This document shows positions 28,301 to 40,300 of a DNA stretch of 64,000 nt, in pieces. The DNA is from CAG-1138 sp964495385. Lineage in GTDB: Bacteria > Bacillota > Clostridia > Christensenellales > CAG-917. A program made the position numbers and the translations under genes. Location: the NCBI GenBank assembly GCA_964495385.1, contig CAZBVO010000005.1, forward strand, positions 1 to 64,000, in the 5' to 3' direction. Positions within the stretch are counted from its first letter, which is position 1. Every line of letters begins with the position of its first letter. The notes under the pieces were generated by a model. That model was not told the origin of the DNA and searched no databases. It saw only the letters and a list, made by a program, of their open reading frames with translations.

Positions 28301-31300
28301 TCGTGGACTACGTAGACGCGGCAGGTCAGGCCAGCAAATACATCTTCTTGAAACTGGACGAAATCGGCGTTCAGAACATGAAGATCAGTTTTGACGTGCT
28401 TTCCGGCATCATTTCGGGTATCGGCAGCGAGAGTGTGGCAGAAGGCGTTGCGGCACTTGCAAGCGACGAATCCACCGAATCTTCGACTTCCGAAAACAGC
28501 ACGATGGCACTTATAAGCAAACTGCTTAACCTTGACGGAAACTACATCGGAGTGGGCGAAAGAGGCCTCGAAATCCGCATTGCGCACGACATCGTTATGG
28601 TGTTGCTGTCCGAACTTTTGACCGATTTCGAATTCTCCGACGGAAGCCTTGACGCCGTTTCGCTTGTCAACGAAAAGACCGACGACACCGCGTTTATGCC
28701 TGTCGGCGAAGCTACCGACGACGACATTATGGACAACCGTCCGTACGTCAAGATTGACGGCGAATACGTGCTTTACGACAGCGGCGACAACCGTCACGAC
28801 GGTTTGCAACAGTACTACAAAGTACGTTCGACTTCCGTCACCGTAAAAGCATGCGATCCGAAAAACGGCGGAAAAGCCAGCATCAACGTCGATATCGCAC
28901 TGGCTTTGGGCCTGGATATCGGCCTCAGCGTTTACGGTTACCGCGTAGGTTTCAGCAGCAACAATATGAATCTGCCTCTCGGAGATATGGACGATTACTC
29001 CGACGTGGCAAACATCATGCAGGACAAAATCACCGTTTCGTTGGATGCATACGTCGATTTGTCGCTTTTGGACGACGCAGACTACAACGTCTCGCCGATC
29101 ATCAAAACCGTTTTCGATATGCTCAACGTCAGCGGCATTGACGGCCTTGCCGATTTGCTGTACGTCATCAGCCTTAAGACGGGCAACAACCGCCTCAACA
29201 TCGGCCTCGGCGTAGCATTTACCATCAACGATATCGTCAATATGGTCAGCGGCGGAAGCGTCGACCTTGACAATTTCGATATCGCACTTGAAATATTCGA
29301 TTACGACGCTTTGGGCAACCGAGTCGTTTACATCGGCGTTTACCTCTACGAAGGCAATGCTTACGTAGATATGTATAACTACAACGGCAGCCCTGTTCTG
29401 TACATCGAAAACGCGGCTCAGTCCATCATCGACCTCATCACCGGAGCAGCTTCGGAAGAGGAAGGTGCGGCTCTTGCTTCCGACGAAGGCGAACAGCTGT
29501 CGGCAGAAGAAATGGGCCTTAAACTGGGCATCGACGTTGTTTTGGGCAGCGCAGGCCTCGGCGTGCTTGTTCACACCGGACTTGTCGAAACTTTGCTTGA
29601 CTTGTTGCTCCCTGACATGGATTTGCACCTCGTTGAAATTTTCGGCGACATCGGCGCAAAGGTTATGATCAATTGGGAAGACGCACAAGGATTGGCAGAT
29701 CTCGGCATCGACGTAGCCGTAACCCTCGGCCAGCTTCAAATCGGCCTCGGCATTGGCAACATCGGCCTTGCAATCAATCCGGAGGACGGAGTAGTTCCTG
29801 AATCGGTTGTCGGCGAAGCCACCAACATTACGCAGGTTCCGCTTAACGCCGGCCTCAGCATCCAGCTTGTTTTGGGCGCAGAAAACGGCAACTTCAACAT
29901 CGGCGACCTGTTGAGCGGCTTGCTTCCGGGCTTGGAACTTGACCTTAACGTCCCTGCAGAAGACGGCGAAACGCTTCAACTCGACCTCAACGTCGAACTT
30001 AGCGTCAACCTCGAAGACTTCAACACTTTGGAAGTGAAGATCGAGCTGTGGATGGCAGGAATTCAGGAAGACGTATTGCTGCTCGGCGCATACTACACCA
30101 GAGGCGTGGTTTATCTTGACGCAAGAGGACTTTTGGGCGACGGTGCAAAATTGCAAATCACCGGCCTTGACCTCGGCGGAATATTGGAAAATATGTTGGG
30201 CGAATCGCTCGGCCACAACAACGCAAGCGGAGCTACGGCTTCTGCCGACGAGTTTGACGTTGAAATGGCGGCTGTTCAAATCATTTTGGACGGCAAAGCG
30301 ATTTCCGTACGCTTGACCAGCGCACTTCTCGATTGGGTGCTCGGACTGGATGCGGTTAAGAACGCTATCACGCTTCCGGACGGCATTGCTTTGGATGCTT
30401 TGCTCAGCATCGGTTATATCAACGAAGAAACCGGCCTGTTCGACCTCAGCGTATCTTTGGATGCCGTCGTTGCGGAAATGCTTCGCATCGGCCTCAAGAT
30501 TCACAACATCGACATCGGCTTTAAACACAACGACCTTGTGGTTATCGAGGACGCATATTCTTACGTCGAAGCAGTCGACATGAATATGGCTTACGATACG
30601 ACCACCAAGGGCATAACCGTCAATCCGGAAATCTTGCTTGAACACGTCAATTTGCAACTTGAACTTGACGTTTACAGCTTGATGATCGGTCAAAACGGAA
30701 CAGACACCATCGACTTGTCCGACATCTTCCAGCCGCTCTTTGCCAACATCAGCGAATTTATGGCAAAAATTTTGGTTCAGGACGGCAGCGGCAATGCGGC
30801 GGAACTTATAAACAATTTGTCATTGAAGGTTGCGGCGGACGTTAAGTTGAAACAACTTATGGAAACCGTCGATTTCAGCAACCTCGACGTTATGGCTTTG
30901 TTGGAATGCATCAATCTCGGCATCGAAGTTTACGACAACGGTCTGAAGATTATCGGCATTTATCTTAGTGAAGGTAACGTTTATCTGCAACTTGACGGAC
31001 TCGGCTTTGAAAACATCATCGCCGAAAAATCCTTCCTCGACAAGCTTCTCGGCAAACTTTTGGGCGGCGAAACTACCGGTGTTGCAACGGCATCTGCCGA
31101 CGACACGATGGCAACCATAGTAAACGTCATCAATTCGCTTATCGCATCCATCGACGTGGCCGACAAGACGTTGAGCATTGTTATTGCAAACAGCTATCTG
31201 ACCGAGCTGTTCAACCTCGTGTTCCCTGATTTGGGCGTAAAGGCTCCTGAATTTGACCTCGGCAGAAACGCAATCAGCATCAACCTCAACAGAGGATTCT

Positions 31301-34300
31301 ATCAGCTGTTCGACGAAGCAACCGCACAGCAGTTGTTCTATGCAAAGAACGACACCTACGGCACGCAGGTTGCGGTTTACGATGCGGAAGGCAACTACGT
31401 AATCGAAAACTACGACAGCACTTCGGCGGCGCATTTCGGCTTGCACCGTTATGACTTCTACGTCTATTTGGGCGACGAATACGTCAAATACGATCCGACC
31501 AACCCGACGCACGCAAAACTTGACAAATACGTCTTTGTACAGCGCAACGGTCTCATCGAAGTCGACCTCAGCTTCTTCTCGAGCGAATTGGGAATTTACG
31601 TTCCTATGCCGACGGTAGGGCTTTCGGCGTTGAACTTCGACATCCCTGAAGACGGCTGGCAGAGCATAACCGAAACTCACGGCATTCAAATCGGCCTCAA
31701 CGGCACAATCGGTTTGAACACCAACAACATCAAAGATCTCACCGCAGGTCAGATTTTGGGCGGAATTTTGGGCGATCTCGACACCAAGGTTACCATCGAC
31801 AAGATGGATATGAACCTCAGCTACGACATCGACTTGTACCTCGGCTTCAAGTATGATCTCGACGCAATGAGCTTCGACATTACGGCACTTGACCTGTCGT
31901 TGCGTCTCATCAGAGACAACGGCGATGCAGGTAAGACCGTACAAACCACCATCATTTACGACGGTACTGCCGGCAAAGCATACGTCGACCTCGGCTTCCT
32001 CGGATTGCCAAAACTTTCCGTGGACGGTTTGAAGATTTCCGACCTGCTTGAAATGATTATGGGCGGCGAAGACGACGTATCGGAAGATCCGTCCGGGGCT
32101 ATGGCAACGGATGGCGACAGCATGGATCACTCGGCAACTTCCGACGTGTTCAGCGACGTAGCGTCCGTAGTGATGCTTTTGAAAAACAACTTCCTCAGCG
32201 TAGGTTTGAGCGGCAAACTTATAGTTTCGCTTGTTCAGCTTATCGCAGGCGAGGAATTGGGAAACACCATAGCTGGCTATCTGCCGAACCTCGGCGTAGA
32301 AGTGCGCTTGCAATTGCACCCGTTCATTATGGGTCTGTTTATTCAGCTGCAAGATGCCGACTGCAACAAAGTGGTTGACCTCTATCTCACCTTCAACGGT
32401 TTCGACTTTGACGAAAACGGTTTCGAAGGCGGCAGCGACATAAAGATTTACGATACCGAAGATTACAACGGCGAATTGGTCAACATCGATCCGTCCGAAT
32501 TCTCCAACCTGTTGACGGTCAACCTGGATGCGGACACCGACCTCGGCGAAAGCGCGGTTGAACTTACGCTGGACACTTTGAGCCTTGCGGCGGAACTTAA
32601 CCTCGGCCTTGTGGCGTTCGAGGACGTTAAGGACTGGGCAAAAGCATTCGAGCCTTTGTTCGGCATCGGCGAAGAAGAGATGCAAATGATCATTGCAACT
32701 CTCGAAGAAGACAGCGTAACCGACATCGGCATCAAAATCGAAGGCAACGTTGCTTTGGGCGGCTTGCTCAGCACTCCTATGAGCTTGGCAGGCACCGAAA
32801 TCCGCATCACCTTGTCGCTGGAAACCACGTCCGGCAGCTCGGCGTTGAAGGGCAGCAACATCGTTATCACCGTAATCGGTGAAGAAGCCAACGGCAAAGC
32901 CGGCATCTACATCGATTTGTCTAACTACCGCAACCTCGGCAAACTTAAATTGGAACTTGACCTTGCAGGCTTGTTGGGCGGCATCGGCAGCGGAAGCGCA
33001 ATCGCTTCGGCCGAAGGCACCAACTACGGACTGTTGGGCGAAGACATCTTCAACGTTTTGAACGGTATCCTCGGCGAAATCAAACTTTCCGAAGGTACAA
33101 TCAGCGTAAACCTCTCCGAAGACCTGTTCGGACGTATCTTCGATATGTTGCTTGCAAACAACCCTAACTTCGCAGGCATCGATTACGAAGATATGCCTAA
33201 GGTGTCCGGCGGTTTGTCCATCGATATCTTCACCTTGACGATAAAGGTTACCCTCGTTGTTCAGGAAACCATGAGCGTCGAGCTTAAGTTGCACAACATC
33301 ACTTTGGATACAAAACCTATCGAAGAAGTTGTTGACAGCGGCAGTATGGCTCCTGCCACGGCGGCGGAATTTAAGGATATCTTCAAGACTTCGCTTGAAA
33401 TTCAGCTTTTGGGCAGCTTGGGCTACACTTTGAACGCAACCGGAAAACCGGCGGCGGATTTGTCGGAGATCTTCACTCTTATTCAAAACGATTCCGGCAT
33501 GTCGTTGTTGCAGAACCCGTTGGTTGAAATCGACGTTGCAAACAACGTTGATATGCACCACGTCGTAAACACTTACGTCTACGTTGACTTGGCCGACTTC
33601 AACAAATTGAAGATTGCTCTTGAAATTTACAAAGACGTTGACGACATGACCAACGGCACGGGCGCCGCAATAGCTGCTTACGTTGACGGCAAAGATATTT
33701 ACGTTGACGTGTCCGCATTGGGCATCCCTAAACTCAGAATCGCCAACATCAACCTCGGCGACATCATCAACGACGCACTTGCAAGCACAGGTTTGTTTAC
33801 CGCATCCGACGGCAGTGCCGAATACGATATGGGACAAAGCTGGGGCAACCTGCTGTTTGGCGACAGCGGCAACATCACGGCATATCTTGCACTCGTGTTC
33901 GCACCTGAACGCTTTGCAGTGGGCATCAACATGTCCATGATCGACGCAATCATCAAGGTTGTGCAGAGAAGCCAGGGACAAGACGTTGACTTTACCGAAA
34001 ATCTGCTTCCTGATTTCGGCGAAGCAAGCCTTAGCATCGACAGCAGAGAATACGTGCCTGTTTCGCAGGTGGGCAAGAACCAATTTGCCAACTACGACGA
34101 ACAGTACGTCCGCACCGGCGTGAAGAACGCGGAAGAAAACCATAAGGAATACACCTACACCCTTATCACTTCCGGCCTCGACAAGTCGGCGGCTTACCTC
34201 GAAACGAACTACAGAAGCGGCAAGTACTACGTCACCCTCAACGGCGTAGACACCGAAATCGATACTTCGTTCAACACGATTTACGTTAAATCGGGCAGCA

Positions 34301-37300
34301 AGTATAAAGCGGCTTCCGCAACTGAACTGGCAAGCGAAAGCACGGTTTACTACGTTGCAAAATACATCAAACTCAACAACTCGCCTCGTCCTGCACTCAC
34401 TTTGAAACTGAGCGACGACTTCTACGGCGTGTTGCAACTTGACGACTTTGTTTTGAGCGTCAACGACAGCGTACAAAACAACCTCGCAAACCATCCGCAC
34501 TACAAGTCCACCGACGACCTGTTTGCCGACAACGTTTACAGCGCAACCGACTTCCAGACGGTATACGATCTCGCAACGGGCGAAATCGGCGTTGAAAAAC
34601 TTGCCATCGGCGCAACGCTCGAGTTCACTCTCGGCACGGTTACGGGTGCAAACGATTCCACCAGCACGGCTTATGCAAACACCTTGCAGAACTATCTGTC
34701 GGTGCTTATCGGCTCGTTGCTTGTTCCGGGCACCATGGACGAAAGCTTCAGCTTGTATGCAAGCAAGAACGAACAACTCAAAAACTACCTCGTTACCGCG
34801 GCGGCGGGCGCAGACGTGTCGTACGACGTGACCTTGAAGATCGTCATCGACGTTCCTTCCGTAATAACCGACGGCATCATAAGCATCACCGGTTTGTTGA
34901 AGTCGGAAATCAGCGTCGAGATGCACATCACCAGCTACGGCAACGTCAAAAAACTTGTTCTCGGCCTGTATAAGGTTGCAGACGACGACGCCGTTTACGC
35001 CGATCTGTCCGGCCTCGGCCTGCCAAAGATCAAACTGTTTGGCCTCAACGATTTGTTGGGCGGCCTCAGCATCGACCTCGGCGGACTGTTGGGTTCGGCA
35101 ATGGCCACGGCAGAAGACGATTCGCAGGTTGCCGAAAAGGCTCGCATCACGCTTACGCTTGACGAAGGCCTTATCGAATTAAGCCTCGAACCGGAAGCAA
35201 TTTATCAAATCATGAACTACGCCGGCACTCAAGTTTACGATGCAGACGAGTACAGCCCGTACAAGTACGTCGTAACGCAAGACAGAAACGGCTACTTCAA
35301 ACGTATCCCTATGCCTGATGCTCAGTCGGCAACCGTGTCGCTGAACATTTTGGACAAATTGGAATCGATAGAAGTAAACGTTGTCGTCGACTCGTACGGC
35401 TCCAACCTGTATCTTGCTCTGAAGGATCTCACCCTCACCACCGACGCTGAGGACTTCATTCAGGAAAGAGAACTACCTGACGAAACCGAACGTGAAAACT
35501 ACGGTGCAATCTACCTTGCTTCGGGCGGCGAAATGAACTTGCGCAACATCCTGTCCAGCGTTTTGGAAGCACACGATTTGGATATGCAAATCGGTTTGTT
35601 GCACAACGTTTCCAGAAAGTACGACGGCAAAGTCAATGCCAAAGTAGGCGACAGCACTAAGGTTCGCGCAAGAACCCTCATCAACATTCAAACGACCGGC
35701 GCAAGCACCGTAACCGAAACGACGGAAGGCGGAACCAAGCTGGGAAGCAACGTTTTGCTTGTAAACCTCGACATCTACCTGCCAAAAGCAGGCAGCGGAA
35801 AGGAACAAAAGAACGTTGTTGACATCTATCTGTACAACAACCAGATTGCAGGCGACCTGTCGGGCGCATTGCAAGGTTCCAGCTCGAACTTCTTGTACAA
35901 CCTTATTTTGGGCTTCTTGACGGATCTGTCCTTCGGCGACTTGAACCTTGTCGATTTGATCCTCGACTTGGTGGGAGCTTCCAGTTCGGCATCTTCGGCG
36001 GTTGCTACGGCAGAAGAGGGCGCAACGGCAAGTTCGTTTGAAGTGTTCAGCAACCTTGACATCGGAACGCTTATTCAGGGCATCAAATTGGATTGGTGGA
36101 ACGGTTACGACATCGACGCATCCAACGCGTTCATCAACGGAACCAGCTACACCAACAGAAGCGATCGCTACACGACGGTTGAAATCGACCTTGATCTTTC
36201 GCTTTTCAACAAGATGTTTGCCGACCTCAACTACATCATCGACAGCGCAATCCCTGGATTGCTCGGCGTTGACGAAAAATATCGCATTTTGTCTCCTGCA
36301 CAATACGAGATATTCGACGGCCTTACCTACGAACAGAGGATCGAGTATCTTCTGACTGGTTCCGTAAAGGATGTCAGCGGATTGCCTGATGCAACCATCT
36401 ACGGATTCGGCAACGGATTCTATGAAAACCTTATCGGCGCAATCGGCGGTATGATCGGCTTCGATATCGGTGGCATCCTCGGCTTGCTCGGCACGGCAGA
36501 GGGCAACTTGAGAGGTATCGTCGAAGCATTGTTCCCGTTCCCTATCTTTGACGAAGGCACCACTGCAAAAGCGGTAATCGTTTTGGATAAGGGCACAAAG
36601 AACAGCGAAAGCATGGCGCTTGTTTCCACAATCGCAATTCTTCTCGGATGCGAACCGGGCGACACTGTTGACAAGATGGGAACGATGACCAACGGCACCA
36701 ATGCCGGCCAGGCATTCGCACTTGTCATCAAAAACGGCAAAATCAACATCAAATCGGCCAAGAGCTGGGATTGGTACAACGCTTCCGAAAAGGCTACCGG
36801 CACCAACCTCATCTCTTCCAACGTAACTTACACCGTTATGGACGCTTTCGATCCGTGGGAAATCAACGCATCCAGCTTGCACGACGAAGCTCGTTTGCCA
36901 CAACACGTATACGTAACGTTCAACGACGGAACCAACACGCTTAACAGCGGTGCAAAAGACCTTGCAGGTACAAGCGTCATTTGGGATTCTTCCACCGTCG
37001 ACCTGACGCCGGGCGCAACCAGCTATATGTACGGCTACGCAGGCAACGTCAACGTCGGCAAGGTCAAAGTTGAGGTTTCAAACCTCACCGCTTACCAGAG
37101 TTTGTATGGCTATCTGGACGAAAACGGTCAGTTTGTAAGGTCCACTAAACTTCACATCGACCCGCTGGGAGTTGCTTCCGGCAGCGTCAAGAAGTTGCCT
37201 TCGACAATAGTCATATTGCTCAACAATAGCACTTTCCAAGTTCTGTCCACCGACTACGACGAAAAGAATCTGCCTACGGTTCCTGATACTATAGCCGCAA

Positions 37301-40300
37301 AAGCTAAGTACGGCAAACTGCATTGGAAGACCGACATCGACGTACTGGACGGCCTTGACGGCGATTACGACAACTTCGAATTCTGGTACACCGTTGCAGG
37401 CAGCAGCAGAATTCACAAATCGCTCACCGTAACCCACTACGACCGCACGGTCGCAAGCGTAACGCTTCCGGACGAAGAGCGCTTCAATATGCTCACCGAC
37501 GGCACGGGCGACGTCCTGTCGTTGACGGAAGAAACCTACGACGTCGTCGCAAACTTCGAATCGCTTAAAGAAATCGAAGTAACCTTCACCACCGGTGAAA
37601 AAGCTACGCTCAGCGTCGAATGGGATTTGACCAAGCTGAAGAGAAGCTACGACAAAGAAAAGGCTTACCTCGGTTTGGATGCGGAAGTTACGGCGAAAGT
37701 CGGAGTCAAAGAGGGCGTTGAACAACGCATCAACATTCCTCTGCACCTCGACAAGAAGGTTGTTGACCGCATAACTCCGGACAGCGTAACGGGCAAGACA
37801 CCTACCTTCAGTTTCAACCCGTATGACGAATACGTTGGCGACAGCATCTCGCTGACCGACGGCAATTTGCTTGACGTTGAACTGTTTGTAGGCTCGGCTA
37901 CCACCACCGCAACCACTCGTGTTGCAACCACGTTGGTTCTGCCGGCACGCAACAAAGTCGACCTCGGTTATGAAGGAACCACCAGCTTCATCGCAACCGT
38001 TCAAATCGGCGGTGTGTTTGCGGCAGACGGAACGGTTCTCAGCAAACCGCAAAAAGCAAACGTGCGCGTAAACGTTTTGGATAAGACGGTCAAAAACGTC
38101 AACGTTCAGTTTAACGACGGCGCAGTTTGGAAGCTCGCTTCGATATCTCACGGCCAGGCCATCGACCTTACCGGATACGTTGCGAACAGCACCGGCGTAA
38201 CCTTCACCGACGGCACTGTCGGCACCATGAGAGTGGTTGAGGTTATGCTCAAACAAAATCAAACAATCACCAACAACGGCGGCAACGTGCAGGCAACCGT
38301 TAAGGTATGTGGCGTAAGCGACACCGACCTTAGCAACTTGCAGACCATCGACACCGTCATAATGCTCCCGAGAAACCAAGCCAGAACCGTTTACGTCGAC
38401 AAGGCAACCTATGCCGCGGACGGAATGCTTCTGGTTGAGTACACCAAGGGCGGCAAGAAGAACGATTATACCGCACAATACGCACTTAACGTTCCTGGTT
38501 TGGCGGCAGAAATAGCCGATAAGAACGAAGGCGACGTTATCACCGTTGACGGCGGCATCAAGATTGGCAGCGAAACCGTGTTCAGCGTTACCGTCATTGA
38601 CGGTGGCGCAGGCGGAGCGGCCGCGTCGGCAGAGGACGAATATGTCGCTCAGGTATACAGCATACCGGGTGCGGTTGCTTCCTCGGACGACACGATCACG
38701 GTTGACGGCGACCTCGAAGTGTTGGAAATTTTGGACGCAGACGCTCTCAGCATCGTTTGCGATCCGATGTCCGACAGCGAGATTAAATATCCGACCAACG
38801 TTCGTATCCGTGTGAGAATTGACGGGCAAGAGCAGATCGTGCTTGCCACGGCCGAATTCTTCTCGATTTACGGCAACGTCAACAACCCTGTAACTTCGCT
38901 TCCGTTCGTCACCGAAGAAGTTGAAAGCGCAAGCGGCAACGTTTATCAGAATCCTCAATACGAAGGCGGCAACTACGACAATGCGCTTGTAAGGTTCTGG
39001 TACGGCGGCAAGAGTGCAATCGTCAACGTTCCTCTGTTTGTTTTGAACAGAGTTGTCGTCAACGACGATATGCAAGCGCAGTTCGTTGTGGTCAATCCGT
39101 ACGAATACGATTGCGATCCTGCATCCCCTAACTTCAGCCTCGAAAGGTACGTTATGGTTACCTTCGAGTCCGGAGAGGTGAAAAAATATCCTATCTCTTG
39201 GGAAAATCTCGACGTCGAGTACCTTGCTTCCGAAGGCAAAACCTTCACCGCAACGGCTACCTACGGCGAAGGCATGGGATATTTCAAAAAAGACATCACG
39301 GTTATCATTTATTCCTATCTGCCGTCTGTCGAAAAGCTGTCGGCAGTGCAGAAAATTTTGGACGAGGCCTCATTCCTTGCTTATCCGGATGCGAACGATT
39401 CGTCCACCGATGCCATGAACGTTGCAAACTATCCTGCAACCACCACGGTTACAATCGGCAAAACCAAAACTACGCTTCAACTCAGATGGGACCTTTCGAA
39501 CATCCACTATACCTACGAGGGCGGAACGTTTGAAGTTCCTTGCAAAGTAGGGCAGGCAGGTTTCGGCGAGACCGAAGTTAAGTTCTCGGTGACGGTCAAA
39601 CCTTGCTTGGTTGTCTCGGACGACATCCAATCGAGGCTGACTTCCTTGGAAGATTTTAAGGATTTTGCAACGGGACTCAACATGCTTGACGTCGGCTACG
39701 AAGCTCCGGCAATTTCGGAGTGCCGAGTCGACTTCGACGGCATGGAAACCGTTACCGAAAAAATCACTTGGGATATGTCCGAGGTCAAGAAAGGCCTTTC
39801 CGGTGCGGCTACGCCGATTGGAGGAGTTTATACCTTCACGGTTTATGCGATAATCAGAAACAAGGAGTTTGCCGGTCCGCAAAAAATTCCGTTTACATTC
39901 AAATATTACGATTACGAAGTTGCGGACGTTTCAAAAGTTTCGGGCTCGCACTCCGACATATTCGACACGGCTACGGTAATCGATCCGTACAACGTAACTC
40001 CGCTGTCGTTCCCGTCCACCGTTTACGTCAAATTTAAACGCGCGGGCACCAGCGTCGAAACCGATTACTACGCATTCTCGACCACCAACGCAACCTACAA
40101 CCTTGTTTGGGATAAGTCGGGCTACAACATCAAATACAACAGCAATTCCTGCAAGGTAGTGGCAAAACTCAGCCGTTCGGGCTTGGGATTTGAAAAAGCG
40201 TTTGACTTTACTGTTAAAAACAGATATGCGGCAAGGTTCAAATTCGCCGATTCTGAAACTGTGTACTACGTCCGAGACGGCGTCATCTACACCGATAAGG

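Noticed and set aside
22500..36300. CRISPR array or DNA-level tandem repeat in the giant gene
   Set aside because: Units are 250-430 codons and diverged in DNA; no short regular repeats with spacers were seen.
22492..39075. Very long open frames on the minus strand inside the giant gene (up to 1368 codons)
   Set aside because: They lie opposite codons of a gene that avoids TTA, CTA and TCA, so no stop codons arise. They encode no recognisable domain and have no ribosome sites.
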